Source: Porticoccaceae bacterium (lineage in GTDB: Bacteria > Pseudomonadota > Gammaproteobacteria > Pseudomonadales > Porticoccaceae). From it: DNA of 64,000 bases. Under the pieces are notes generated by a model. The model ran no database searches. It had not been told where the DNA came from and saw only the letters and a program-made list of their open reading frames with translations. Shown here in pieces: positions 43,549 to 52,272 of the stretch. The stretch is taken from positions 248,001-312,000 of the forward strand of contig BPKH01000003.1 in assembly GCA_026005035.1 (NCBI GenBank), given 5' to 3'. Position numbers and translations under genes: made by a program. Every line of letters begins with the position of its first letter. Position 1 is the stretch's first letter.

Positions 43549-44047
43549 TCATCGCACCCTCACCGGCACGAGGCGGCGGCGCTCGCTTTGGCGTTTGGGC
43601 AACTCCACCCGCAGCACCCCCTTGCGGTATTGGGCCCGGGCCCGCTCGGGATCCACTGCCGCGGGCAGGGGAATCGCCCGCTCGAAGCTGCCGTAGGCGC
43701 ACTCGGCCACCCGCCAGTTGCCGCGGGTTTCTTCCCGCTCGAAGCGCTTCTCGCCGCGGATCACCAGCCAGTCGTCCACCACCTCGACGTCGAAGTCCTC
43801 GGGATCCATCCCCGGCGCCTCCAGGCGCACCACGACCCGGTCGTCGGCCTCGAACAGCTTCGGCCGGCAGAACGCCCCAGCCGACGCTGCGCGCCGCGAA
43901 TTCGGCGGCCTCTTCGTCGGGCTTTCGGCGGCCGGGAACGAAGCGGGTGATGGCCCCCGCCGCACGGCGCATCAGCCGCTGCCAACCCGCCACCAGGGAA
44001 TCCCAGGTGCGTTCCAAACCCTCTTTCCACTGCTGCAAGGTGCCCAT
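43549..44047 (-). pseudogene. Hsp20 small heat-shock protein, frameshifted
   Basis: Two frames make one alpha-crystallin-domain protein of about 165 residues. The first starts at ATG 44047 (SD AGGAGGT) with MGTLQQWKEGLERTWDSLVAG and runs to WGVLPAE. The second resumes with LFEADDRVVVRLEAPGMDPEDF and continues to VLRVELPKRQSERRRLVPV. The extra base lies near 43855-43861 (GAAGCTG; removing one base gives GAG CTG). As written, translation yields only an N-terminal fragment, or the alpha-crystallin domain from an internal start. It is the third hsp20 gene in the island. Confidence 0.85.
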
Positions 44048-44139
44048 CTCTTACCTCCTCATACCTTCCTCGTTCGCTCCACTTTCTTTGGCGGCAGATC
44101 GCTTCGGCTGCAGACCGGCGATCGCTGCCGTCCACCGGC

Positions 44140-45033
44140 TCAGCGTTGGGGGACGAGTTCGCCGAGCAGCCGCTCGATCCTCTCCAGCCAACCCGCGCGG
44201 CGCGACTCGCCGCGCGCGGGCAGTTCATGGAGGGCGCGCCGCAGCTCGGCGAAGGACGCTTCCGGCCCGTAGCCGAGCACCTCGGCGAGCTCGATCTGTT
44301 TGCGCACCTCGGCGAGGAGCTCTTCCAGACGGCGGCGGTCCGCCTCGTCCAAAGGAGCGCGGGCGGCGAGACGGCGGGCGTCGGCGAGGAGCTCGCGGGC
44401 GCGCAGAAGGGGCAAAGCCACCACCTCTTCCACCACCACCCGACCATCCAGGGTGCGCTGAATGGCGGCCACGGCCTCGTCCACCTCCCCCGCCTCGAGC
44501 GCTTCCCGGGCGCGGCGGACCGCCGCCAGGGCGGGCGCCACGGGCAGATAGGTGGTGCGAAACTCGACCTCGCTGCCCAGATCCGCCAGCAGGCGGCGGG
44601 CGCGCAGCACTTGCGATCGCTCGAGGAGCGCCACCGCCTCGCGCACTGTCGAGCGCACCGTCGCGGGATCGGCGATCAGGTCACGCACCACCACGTCCAG
44701 ATCGACGGGGGCGCGCAGGAGATCGGGTCTCCGCCGGGCGAGTTCGGACAGGCGCGACTCGGCCCTCTGCAAAGCCGTGGCGGCAGTCGGCAACTCTCTC
44801 CTGCCCAATAGGCGCAGCCCCTCCTCGAGGAGCGCCACCGCCTCGACGGCGGCCTGGTCCAGCGCCTGGCGCCGCTGCGCTTCCTGGGCACGGGCTTGCG
44901 CCTCGACCCGCTCCTGCACCGAGGGCGAGGGGGGAACGGTCTCCGCGGCCACCCACTGCCCGGCGGCGAGCGCCAGGGCGACAGCGAGCCCCGCCCTGCG
45001 CCAACGTGCAAAGCCCACCCTCTTCTGCTGCAT
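44140..45033 (-). CDS. YfdX family periplasmic protein
   Basis: A 297-residue exported YfdX-type protein. The signal peptide is followed by a helical repeat of Ala/Glu/Arg-rich hairpins (ALDQAAVEAVALLEEGLRLLGRRE, ALQRAESRLSELARRRP, AVREAVALLERSQVLRARRLL). YfdX proteins are small stress proteins that recur in heat-resistance loci; biochemical function is unclear. ATG at 45033 overlaps the psiE stop (ATGA). Confidence 0.82.
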   Translation of the reverse strand: MQQKRVGFARWRRAGLAVALALAAGQWVAAETVPPSPSVQERVEAQARAQEAQRRQALDQAAVEAVALLEEGLRLLGRRELPTAATALQRAESRLSELARRRPDLLRAPVDLDVVVRDLIADPATVRSTVREAVALLERSQVLRARRLLADLGSEVEFRTTYLPVAPALAAVRRAREALEAGEVDEAVAAIQRTLDGRVVVEEVVALPLLRARELLADARRLAARAPLDEADRRRLEELLAEVRKQIELAEVLGYGPEASFAELRRALHELPARGESRRAGWLERIERLLGELVPQR

Positions 45034-45590
45034 CACTCTTCTCCCCTGTCGTTTCGCTGGGACTGCCGGTCCTGCACTTGCGTGCCCTGCGAGATCTTTC
45101 CCCGGGCCTCGTCGAGCCGCTCGGCGCGATCCCGCTCGCGCAGGAGCCAGTGTGCCACGCCGAGCACCAAGACGGCGAAGCCCAGCGCAAAGATTTCCGC
45201 GGCGCGCGTTCCCTGGAGATCGAGGATGATGAATTTGCGCGCCAGCGCCAGCTGTGCGATCAACAAAACCGTCTTGACCTGAATGATGTGGGCGCGGCGG
45301 TGGATGACCCGGACGATGGAGTGCTTGAACTCCATGGCGATGAGCAACGTCATGATCATCCCGAACACCTGCTGGAACGCCCGCGGGTCCAGAGGATCCA
45401 GGGCGCCCAACACCAACCCCGCGAACACCTCGCGGACCAACTGGACCAGGGCCGCCAGGATCACCACCGCCACCAATCCCGCCAGGGTGAGGGCCACCAG
45501 CTGTTCGAAGCGCTCGTAAGGGCTCATCACCGCCCAGTAGGTGCGCGTTTCCGAACGAGGCCGGCTGGTTCGTTGGGCGATCTGTTCCAC
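45033..45590 (-). CDS. psiE: PsiE family inner-membrane protein
   Basis: A 185-residue phosphate-starvation-inducible PsiE-family protein with about four membrane spans (LVALTLAGLVAVVILAALVQLV, VFGMIMTLLIAMEF, VLLIAQLALARKFIIL, IFALGFAVLVLGVAHWLL). Its role is unknown. GTG at 45590 is preferred because GGAGG lies six bases upstream; a TTG at 45596 follows the SD directly. It precedes yfdX and follows the antiporter gene by 12 bp. Confidence 0.85.
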   Translation of the reverse strand: MEQIAQRTSRPRSETRTYWAVMSPYERFEQLVALTLAGLVAVVILAALVQLVREVFAGLVLGALDPLDPRAFQQVFGMIMTLLIAMEFKHSIVRVIHRRAHIIQVKTVLLIAQLALARKFIILDLQGTRAAEIFALGFAVLVLGVAHWLLRERDRAERLDEARGKISQGTQVQDRQSQRNDRGEE

Positions 45591-45602
45591 GGTCAACCTC
45601 CC

Positions 45603-47588
45603 TCAGGCGCCTTCGATCAACCTGGCGACGGCGGCGTCCAGGGCGTCCCGGCGCCCGCGCAACACCACCACGTCGCCAGTGCGCAGCACCGTCTCCGGGG
45701 ATTTCACCGGCAAACGGAGGGCGCCGCGGCGCACATCCACCAATTCCACGTCGAACGATTCCAGATGGAGTTCGTCGAGGGTGCGCCCGACGGCCCAGTG
45801 CCCTTCCGCCAGGAGCACGGCGCGCATCTGCTGCGGATAGTCGAGGCGCTGTTCGCGGGCTTTCTCCTCGCTGCTCGTTGGGAAAAAGGCCCGCAGCGGC
45901 GCGTAGTCCTCGGCGCGGATCAGGTTCAGACGCCGCTCCACCTCCGGCGGCGGCACGTCGATCAGCACCAGCAGCTGCCCCGCGAAGGCGAGGCTGGTCT
46001 CCAGCCCCTCGGGGAAGACGATGGCGCCCGTGGCGGCGAGGAGCTCGTCGTCGCGGCCGCGCCGAGAGCGGGCGAGCACCGGCACGTCGACCCCCATCTC
46101 GCGCACCAAGGCGGCGATGCGCCGGGCGATCTCCACCTCCCCGATGGTAATGGCCAGCGCCCGGGCCCGGTCGATCCCCGCCGCCCGCAGGATGTCCGGC
46201 TGCGCCGCATTCCCGTAGAGCACCGGCTCGCCGGCGGCGGCCGCCTGGCGGACCCGTTCGGGATCCAGATCCAGGGCGAGGGCGTCGACGCCCTCGGCCC
46301 GCAACACCTGCATCACGTTTTGGCCCAAGCGCCCGTAGCCGGCCAGGATCACGTGCCCCTCGTACTCGCGGCTCCACTCGGCGATGGCCGCCGCCGGATC
46401 GGCCCGCGTCGCGCCGCCGAAATGGGTCAGGCGCGCGCCGATGGCGCCGTTGGCGCGGATCAGGAATGGGGCCACCGCCATGCTAACGGCAACCCCCGCC
46501 AGCAGGGGTTGCACTTGGCCACCGCTGAACAGGCCGAGGGCGCCGGCACTGGCCAAGAGCAACAGGCCGAACTCCCCGCCCTGAGCGAGGACGATGCCGG
46601 CGCGCCAGGCGTCCACCGCCGAATGGCCGGCCCAGCGGGCGAGGGGGTAGATCAGCAAGGGTTTGACGATTAGCAAGGCGGCCACCACGACCGCGGTCGC
46701 CGGTGCGGAGCCGGCGAGGGCGTCGGGATCAAAGCCGAGGCCCACGGTGGCGAAAAAGAGCCCCAGCATGGTGTCGCGGAAGGGCCGGATGTCCGCCTCC
46801 AACTGGTGTCGGAAGGGTGTTTCGCCGAGCAGTGCGCCGGCCATGAAGGCACCCAAAGTCGGCGACAGGCCCGCCCCCTCGGAGAGAGCCGCGGCGGCGA
46901 AGGCGAGCAACAAGGCGGTGAGGAGAAAGAGCTCCAAAGAGCGGGTCTCGGCCACCCAGTGGAGGACCGGGGGCAGCACGTAGCGGCCGAGCAACAGGAG
47001 GAAGGCCAGCACCGCGCCGGCCGCCGCGAGAGCGCCCGCCAGGGCGGCCGCGATTCCTTCCTCGCCGCCACCCGTGGCGGCCAACACCGGCAGGATCGCC
47101 AGCGCCGGCACGGCGGCCAGATCCTGGAACAGGAGGACGCCGGCGGCCAGCCGGCCGTGGGGGGCGGAGAGCTCGAGCTGCTCGCCGAGCGCCTTGAGGA
47201 CGATGGCGGTGGAAGACATGGCCAGCGCCAGGCCGACCATGACCGCTTGCGCCGGCGAGAAGCCGGCGAACAGCGCTCCCGCGGCGACGAGAGCGGCGGT
47301 GGCCACCACCTGGATGCCGCCCACCCCCAACACCAGGCGCCGCGCCGCGAGCAATCGGGAGAGAGAGAACTCGAGGCCGATGGTGAACATGAGCAGCACC
47401 ACCCCGAGCTCCGCCAGGATGCGCAGCAGGGGGCCGTCCGGCAACCAACCGAAGCCCTTGGGGCCCACCAGGAAACCGGCTGCCAGGTAGCCGACGATGG
47501 GCGAAAAGCCCAGCCGCTGCACTGCGGCCACCATCCCGGCCCCTGCAGCCAGAATCAGCACCCAGTGGAGGAGGACGCCGTGGGCCAC
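45603..47588 (-). CDS. KefB-type cation:proton antiporter
   Basis: A 661-residue CPA2 antiporter. The N-terminal half has about twelve membrane spans (VQRLGFSPIVGYLAAGFLVGPKG, FTIGLEFSLSRLLAARRLVLG, VGLALAMSSTAIVLKALGEQ). The C-terminal half has an NAD-binding TrkA-N/RCK domain starting HVILAGYGRLGQNVMQVLRAEG and a TrkA-C domain at the end. KefB-type antiporters exchange K+ for H+ and are activated by electrophiles or redox stress. GTG at 47588 is preferred, with AAGGAGA seven bases upstream. A Kef antiporter is a hallmark of heat-resistance loci. Confidence 0.88.
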   Translation of the reverse strand: MAHGVLLHWVLILAAGAGMVAAVQRLGFSPIVGYLAAGFLVGPKGFGWLPDGPLLRILAELGVVLLMFTIGLEFSLSRLLAARRLVLGVGGIQVVATAALVAAGALFAGFSPAQAVMVGLALAMSSTAIVLKALGEQLELSAPHGRLAAGVLLFQDLAAVPALAILPVLAATGGGEEGIAAALAGALAAAGAVLAFLLLLGRYVLPPVLHWVAETRSLELFLLTALLLAFAAAALSEGAGLSPTLGAFMAGALLGETPFRHQLEADIRPFRDTMLGLFFATVGLGFDPDALAGSAPATAVVVAALLIVKPLLIYPLARWAGHSAVDAWRAGIVLAQGGEFGLLLLASAGALGLFSGGQVQPLLAGVAVSMAVAPFLIRANGAIGARLTHFGGATRADPAAAIAEWSREYEGHVILAGYGRLGQNVMQVLRAEGVDALALDLDPERVRQAAAAGEPVLYGNAAQPDILRAAGIDRARALAITIGEVEIARRIAALVREMGVDVPVLARSRRGRDDELLAATGAIVFPEGLETSLAFAGQLLVLIDVPPPEVERRLNLIRAEDYAPLRAFFPTSSEEKAREQRLDYPQQMRAVLLAEGHWAVGRTLDELHLESFDVELVDVRRGALRLPVKSPETVLRTGDVVVLRGRRDALDAAVARLIEGA

Positions 47589-47633
47589 CCGCTCTCTCCT
47601 TGCGTACGCACCATCATGGCGGGGCACAAAAGA

Positions 47634-47669
47634 GGGGGCAACCCCCGCGTTGCCGCGGCGGCTGCCCCC
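47634..47669 (-). terminator. Terminator-like hairpin downstream of the hsp20 pair
   Basis: On the minus strand, GGGGGCA...TGCCCCC arms (7 bp, long GC-rich loop) are followed by TCTTTTGT. It lies 14 bp after the hsp20 stop and before the antiporter gene, so it could reduce readthrough from the hsp20 pair into kefB. The long loop weakens the call. Confidence 0.5.
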
Positions 47670-47682
47670 GGCTTGCGCCCTT

Positions 47683-48075
47683 TCAGCTCCCCTTGACCTC
47701 GATGCGGCGCGGTTGCAGTTCGGCCCGCTTGGGAATCCGCACTTTCAGCACCCCGTTGCGCAGCTCCGCCTCGATGCGCTCGGCGTCGAGTTCGCCACTC
47801 AGGGTGAACGCCCGCCGGTAGCGGGTGGCGCGCACGTCGGCATAGAGGGCCTCCATCCCCTCGGGGGTGTCCAGGGCCACCTGCCCCTCGATGGTCAGGG
47901 CGTCTCCGTCCAGCTGGATATTGAGCCGCTCCTTGGCCACCCCCGGCAGGTCGGCCACCAGGGTGATCTGCTCGGCATCCTCCCAGATGTCCACGGGGGG
48001 GCGCAGCACGAGTTCGGTTTCCGCGCCCGCCGTCAAGGCGGTGCCGGGGCTCTGTACGGGTCGGGTCTCGCTCAT
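47683..48075 (-). CDS. Hsp20/alpha-crystallin small heat-shock protein
   Basis: A 130-residue small heat-shock protein: alpha-crystallin domain with VDIWEDAEQITLVADLPGVAKERLNIQLDG and YRRAFTLSGELDAERIEAELRNGVLKVRIPK. The last residues are QPRRIEVKGS. AGGAGGTGA lies before ATG 48075. It forms a tandem pair with the next hsp20; both end in a near-identical QPRRIEVK tail. Confidence 0.94.
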   Translation of the reverse strand: MSETRPVQSPGTALTAGAETELVLRPPVDIWEDAEQITLVADLPGVAKERLNIQLDGDALTIEGQVALDTPEGMEALYADVRATRYRRAFTLSGELDAERIEAELRNGVLKVRIPKRAELQPRRIEVKGS

Positions 48076-48104
48076 GGCTTCACCTCCTGCGTTCCCAAGA
48101 CGTC

Positions 48105-48548
48105 TCACTTCACTTCGATGCGGCGCGGCTGCACCTCGGCGCGACGCTCCACGGTGATCCGCAACACCCCGTCCCGATAGACCGCCGTCACCTTGTCGGG
48201 ATCCACGTCCTCCGGCAGGACAATGCTCCGCCGGAAGGTGCCGCTGAAGCGCTCACGGCGATAGACCTGGGCGCTTTCGGGCACTTCGGTGGTGCGCTCG
48301 CCGGCGACGGTCAAGACGTTCTGTTGGATGGATACGTCGAGCTTGGCGGGATCGAGTCCGGGCGCAAACAGGTAGACGTCCACCTGTTTCGGCGAGGCGC
48401 CCACGTTCACCGCCGGCCAGCCGCCGGCCGCCAGGGTGCGTATCCCCGAGGAAAGCCCCCAATCGCCGAACAGGCGGTCGAGTTGGCGGCGCATCTGTTC
48501 GAATTCGGCGAACAGATCCGTTTCGAATCCGGGCAAGAAAATTGGCAT
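48105..48548 (-). CDS. Hsp20/alpha-crystallin small heat-shock protein
   Basis: A 147-residue small heat-shock protein. The N-terminus (MPIFLPGFETDLFAEFEQMRRQLDRLFGDWG) is typical, and the alpha-crystallin domain includes PKQVDVYLFAPGLDPAKLDV, YRRERFSGTFRRSIVLPEDVDP and RDGVLRITVERRA. First gene of the minus-strand island. A sigma-32-like -35 (CTTGAAA) lies about 90 bp upstream. Confidence 0.94.
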   Translation of the reverse strand: MPIFLPGFETDLFAEFEQMRRQLDRLFGDWGLSSGIRTLAAGGWPAVNVGASPKQVDVYLFAPGLDPAKLDVSIQQNVLTVAGERTTEVPESAQVYRRERFSGTFRRSIVLPEDVDPDKVTAVYRDGVLRITVERRAEVQPRRIEVK

Positions 48549-48608
48549 GGCTCACACCTCCTTTTCTCCAGCGATCTGGCGACAGCGGGCCATCGCCCGC
48601 ACTCGTAG

Positions 48609-48641
48609 AAATAGGTGGCGGTGGATGTGAGATTTTTCAAG
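48609..48641 (-). promoter_or_regulatory. Sigma-32-like heat-shock promoter upstream of hsp20
   Basis: On the minus strand, CTTGAAAAAT (-35; CTTGAA complements 48636-48641) is followed by a -10-like CCACCTAT near 48609-48618. The -35 matches the sigma-32 consensus well. The -10 (consensus CCCCATnT) and its spacing are imperfect. The location upstream of the first hsp20 of the island supports the idea. The rest of the 170-bp gap holds nothing else obvious. Confidence 0.45.
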
Positions 48642-48720
48642 GGGAAACGAGTGCCCAGCTCGAGGTGGGCACCTCTCGCTTCGCGGCTGCCTCGCGAGCG
48701 AGCCGCGCGGGAACGGTCTC

Positions 48721-49368
48721 TCAGCGGTCGATGAGGCCGCCGGCGCCCGGCATCAGGCGAAAGCGCCAGCTGTTTTGCAGGTAGGCGGTGGCCTGGTAGA
48801 GGCCCACCGTGAAGGGGATCTCCACCAGCTGCTCCATGGTGAAATGGCGTTCCAGTTCGGCGAAGGTCTCGTCGGAAATCAAGGCGTCTTCGAACAGCTC
48901 TTCCACCGCCCGCAGGATCGCCCGCTCCGCAGGCCCCCAGGCAGGGTCCGTGGAGCCGCGCGTCACCCGGTCGATCTCTTCACTGGAAAGCCCGGCGCGC
49001 TTGGCCGCCTTGACGTGCTGGGCCCACTCGAAGGGCGCCTGGCAGAGCCAGGCCACCCGCAGGATGATGAGTTCGCGAAAGCGGAAGGGCAGTTTGCCGC
49101 GATTGAGGGTGGTGGACATCTCCGCCTGGCGGCGCACCAACTCCGGGTAGCGCAGCATGGTGCGGAAGTATTCGGGCAGCTCGGGCAAGGGATCGATCCC
49201 CATGGCCTCCCACAGCTCCCGCACGAAGGCGGTCTGCTCCTCGGAAAACTGGGCGGCGTCGAGGGGCTCGAGCCGCGGGGGGCGGCCCAGGATGGCGGCG
49301 TGGCGCGCCTCCACGTCCACCTCGCGGGCGAGCGCCCGCTCAGGCGCCAAATCGCGCGGCTTGTTCAT
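48721..49368 (-). CDS. Carboxymuconolactone decarboxylase-like (AhpD-fold) protein
   Basis: A 215-residue AhpD-fold protein. The family core is FRFRELIILRVAWLCQAPFEWAQHVKAAKRAGLSSEEIDRVTRG. The redox CxxC of AhpD is absent, so peroxidase activity is unlikely. Members of this subgroup accompany catabolic genes, but the reaction is unknown. ATG at 49368 follows GGGAG. It is upstream of and co-oriented with the stress array, but separated by about 170 bp. Confidence 0.82.
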   Translation of the reverse strand: MNKPRDLAPERALAREVDVEARHAAILGRPPRLEPLDAAQFSEEQTAFVRELWEAMGIDPLPELPEYFRTMLRYPELVRRQAEMSTTLNRGKLPFRFRELIILRVAWLCQAPFEWAQHVKAAKRAGLSSEEIDRVTRGSTDPAWGPAERAILRAVEELFEDALISDETFAELERHFTMEQLVEIPFTVGLYQATAYLQNSWRFRLMPGAGGLIDR

Positions 49369-49475
49369 CTCGATGCTCCCATGCCCTGGGGCGAGCATCT
49401 TACCCCACCGCCACGCCCGCCCCAAGGCCCGGCAGCGGCTACAATGTCCCGGCGCTTTTGCAAACCCGACGCTCT

Positions 49476-50936
49476 ATGAGATCGAGATCGCACGCCCTGC
49501 GCGTCTTTCTCGGGCGCGCCGCCAAGCTGGGGCTCGTGCTCACCCTGGCCGCGCTCGTCGGGCCCAGTCGCCAGGCCACCAACCTGGAGACGATCCTCGA
49601 ACGCGGCGTGCTGCGCTTCGCCACGCGGCCCGGCCCTATCACCTATTTCGAAGACGCTAAGGGACCGAACGGCTTCGAATACCTGCTCGCCAAAGCGTTC
49701 GCCGACTCTCTGGGCCTAAAGCTTGCGGTGACCACCAGCGACACGCTGGTCGGGCTCTTCAACCTGCTGGGCGGTCCCAATGCGGACTTCATCGGCGCCA
49801 CCCTCACCGTCACCGAGTCGCGCAAGCGTCGGATGCGCTTTTCCCGCCCCTACGGGGAGGTGGTTCAGGTGCTGGTGTACCGCCGCGGCAGCGCGCGCCC
49901 GCGTCGGGTGGAGGATCTGCTCGGCCACTCCCTGGCGGTGGTGGCGGACAGCTCCCACGAAGAGCGGCTGCGAGAACTGGCGCAACGCCTTCCCGACCTC
50001 CGCTGGCAAGCGCTGCCCGACGTCGAAATGGTGGAGCTTTTGGAAATGGTGGAGGGGGGTGAGGTGGACTTCGCCGTGGTCGACTCGAGCACTTTCGAGG
50101 CTCATCGCACCCGTTTTCCGAGCACCGCCCGGGCCTTCGACCTTACCGCCCCCCAGGCGCTCGCCTGGGCCTTTCCCCGCCACGCCGACGGGACGCTGTT
50201 GGAAGCCGCCAACCGCTTCCTCACCCGCGCACAGAGGGATGGCACCCTGGCGCGGCTCGAAGCCCTGTTTTTCCGCGACGTCGAGCAGTTCTCCGTGGCG
50301 GGCTCGCTGCTCTTCAAGCGCCGCCTGCAAACCCGGCTGCCCCGCTATCGGGCGATCTTCGAAACCGTGGCGGGTGAATTGGACATGGACTGGCATCTAC
50401 TGGCGGCCATCGCCTACCAGGAATCCCACTGGAACCCCGAGGCGGTCTCACCCACCGGGGTGCGCGGCATGATGATGCTCACCCGGGAGACGGCGGCCGA
50501 GCTCGGCGTGGCCGATCGCACCGATCCCCTTGAGAGCATTCGCGGGGGCGGTCGCTACTTTCTCGCCCTGCGCCGGCGACTGCCCGAGGACATCGCCGAG
50601 CCCGACCGCACCCTCTTCGCGCTGGCGGCCTACAACGTCGGCCTCGGGCACCTGGAAGACGCGCGCCTCCTGGCCGACCGAGCCGGACGCGACCCACACC
50701 TGTGGCGAGAAGTGGAGCCCTTCTTACCCCTCCTCGAGCGGCGCCGCTTCAACGCCACCGTCCGCCACGGGTACGCCCGGGGGCGCGAGGCGGTGCAGTT
50801 CGTGCGCAACGTGGTCCGCTACCGGCGGATTCTGCAGTGGAACACCATCGAAGAGGTGCGGCGCGAGCGGCGCCGGCAGCGGCACCAACCGCCCGAACTG
50901 CCCGCCTGGGATCTGGACCGGCTGCGGCCCCTGTGA
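49476..50936 (+). CDS. mltF: Membrane-bound lytic murein transglycosylase F
   Basis: A 486-residue MltF. Signal peptide, then a solute-binding-protein-like domain (about 40-265: RGVLRFATRPGPITYFEDAKGPNGFEYLLAKAFADSLGL) and a C-terminal lytic transglycosylase domain with the catalytic Glu in LLAAIAYQESHWNPEAVSPTGVRGMMMLT and FALAAYNVGLGHLEDAR. It cleaves peptidoglycan between MurNAc and GlcNAc, leaving anhydro ends. ATG at 49476 is used; an upstream TTG is less likely. Confidence 0.95.
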   Translation: MRSRSHALRVFLGRAAKLGLVLTLAALVGPSRQATNLETILERGVLRFATRPGPITYFEDAKGPNGFEYLLAKAFADSLGLKLAVTTSDTLVGLFNLLGGPNADFIGATLTVTESRKRRMRFSRPYGEVVQVLVYRRGSARPRRVEDLLGHSLAVVADSSHEERLRELAQRLPDLRWQALPDVEMVELLEMVEGGEVDFAVVDSSTFEAHRTRFPSTARAFDLTAPQALAWAFPRHADGTLLEAANRFLTRAQRDGTLARLEALFFRDVEQFSVAGSLLFKRRLQTRLPRYRAIFETVAGELDMDWHLLAAIAYQESHWNPEAVSPTGVRGMMMLTRETAAELGVADRTDPLESIRGGGRYFLALRRRLPEDIAEPDRTLFALAAYNVGLGHLEDARLLADRAGRDPHLWREVEPFLPLLERRRFNATVRHGYARGREAVQFVRNVVRYRRILQWNTIEEVRRERRRQRHQPPELPAWDLDRLRPL

Positions 50937-50970
50937 GGCCGGCACCGTTCGCCCGGTCGGGGCAGCCTTC

Positions 50971-50999
50971 TTGATGCCGCTTGCCAGAAACGACACAAT
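50971..50999 (+). promoter_or_regulatory. Sigma-70-like promoter upstream of the chalcone-isomerase/TonB fusion gene
   Basis: TTGATG (50971-50976), a 17-bp spacer and CACAAT (50994-50999) lie 56 bases before the TTG start at 51055. The -35 and spacing are good; the -10 is weak. An SD-like GGGGGA precedes the start. Confidence 0.4.
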
Positions 51000-51054
51000 A
51001 CCGCCGTTGTTCGGAAAAGAGCCCACAACAAACCGCCGAACGGGGGATTCTGCC

Positions 51055-52272
51055 TTGAACGCGAACCGCACCCACACCGCTTTCGCCGCCCTGGTCCTCG
51101 GCCTCGTGACCACCCTGTTCTTTCCCGCGCTCGCCCGCGCTTTGGAACCCAACGGCAGCGCCGTCTACTCCGAACTGGGGTCGGAACTCTACATCGGCAC
51201 CCTCTTTTTAGAAGCCCGCGACAACGACCCCCAGCGCATTCTCGCCGCCGACCAAAAAAAGCGCATGGAGATCCGCTTTACGGGTCAGATGACGCGCCGG
51301 CGCTGGGTACAGAACTGGACCCAGAGCATCGCCATCAACAGTTCGCGAGAGGCGATGACCGCGGCCGCCGCCGAGCTCTCCGAGGCGCTCTCGGCCTTCC
51401 GCGGCAACCTGGAGCCGGGTGACCAGGTGGTGATCGAATACGATCCCGCGCGCGGCACCAGCCTGGCGGTGGACGGCGTGCCCATCGTGGAGGGCAAGTC
51501 CAAGGGGCTGTTCGACCTGTTCCTGTCCGCCTGGATCGGCCCCGTGCCGCCCAGCACCGACTTCAAAGAGGCCATCCTCGGCAAAGTGGACAGTTCCGCT
51601 ACCTACGCGCGCTTCCTGGCCCTGCAGCCGAGCGAAGCGCGGATCGCCGCCATCGAGGCCTGGGACACCCCGGTCAAACGCGCCGCCGCCGAGCTCGCCG
51701 CCGCCGAAGAGGAGGCGCGCCGCCAGGCCGAAGAGGAAGCGCGCCGCAAGGCCGAAGAAGAGGCCCGGCGCCAGGCGGAAGCGGAGGCGCGGCGCAAGGC
51801 CGAAGAAGAAGCGCGCCGCCAAGCGGAAGTCGCCCGCACCGCCGAGGCGGCACCGCCGCCCGCCCCCCAACCCGCCCCCGTCGAGGTGGGCGAAGCACCC
51901 ACTGTGTCCGAGGCGGCCGTCGCTTCGACCGACGCCGAAGCGGCAGAGGAGGAAGAGCCAGAGATCTCCGTGGAGGCGATCCTCGCCCAGCAAGACTACG
52001 CCACGCGGGTGATTCGCAAGATCTACCGGGAAGTGAAATTCCCCCGCCGGGCAGTGGAGCGGGGGCTCGAAGGCAGCGTGCGGGCGCGCATCACCCTCGA
52101 CCGGGACGGCCGCCTGCTGGCGGTGGAGACGGTGGAGGGCTCGGGCGAGCCGCTCCTCGACGAGGCCGCCCTCGACGCCATCCGCGACGCCGCGCCCTTC
52201 CCCGCCATGCCCGAGGGGATCGGCGTCGAGCGGCTGGAACTAATGGTGCCCATCAGCTTCCGCCTCCAATAG
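51055..52272 (+). CDS. Exported chalcone-isomerase-like domain fused to a TonB C-terminal domain
   Basis: A 405-residue protein. A signal peptide (FAALVLGLVTTLFFPALARA) precedes a chalcone-isomerase-like domain (about 30-195: GSAVYSELGSELYIGTLFLEA, WIGPVPPSTDFKEAILG). Next comes a charged coiled-coil of five 8-residue repeats (EEARRQAE type), a Pro/Ala linker, and a TonB/TolA-type C-terminal domain (about 310-405: IRKIYREVKFPRRAVERGLEGSVRARITLDRDG). No N-terminal TonB anchor is seen, so it may not energise receptors in the classic way. TTG start at 51055 with GGGGGA upstream. Confidence 0.78.
   Translation: MNANRTHTAFAALVLGLVTTLFFPALARALEPNGSAVYSELGSELYIGTLFLEARDNDPQRILAADQKKRMEIRFTGQMTRRRWVQNWTQSIAINSSREAMTAAAAELSEALSAFRGNLEPGDQVVIEYDPARGTSLAVDGVPIVEGKSKGLFDLFLSAWIGPVPPSTDFKEAILGKVDSSATYARFLALQPSEARIAAIEAWDTPVKRAAAELAAAEEEARRQAEEEARRKAEEEARRQAEAEARRKAEEEARRQAEVARTAEAAPPPAPQPAPVEVGEAPTVSEAAVASTDAEAAEEEEPEISVEAILAQQDYATRVIRKIYREVKFPRRAVERGLEGSVRARITLDRDGRLLAVETVEGSGEPLLDEAALDAIRDAAPFPAMPEGIGVERLELMVPISFRLQ
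51709..51828 (+). repeat. Tandem 24-bp coding repeats (5 units) encoding EEARR(Q/K)AE
   Basis: Five near-identical 24-base units encode EEARRQAE, EEARRKAE, EEARRQAE, AEARRKAE and EEARRQAE, a TolA-like coiled-coil linker in the fusion gene. Such repeats may vary in copy number between strains. Confidence 0.85.

Noticed and set aside
44060-44140. Hairpin GGCAGCGATCGC...GCGATCTGCC between yfdX and hsp20
   Set aside because: Bulged stem and no T-tract; could be chance in GC-rich DNA.
51709-51828. CRISPR-like or intergenic tandem repeat
   Set aside because: Repeats are contiguous, in frame and encode a coiled coil; no spacers. No CRISPR array was seen anywhere in the window.
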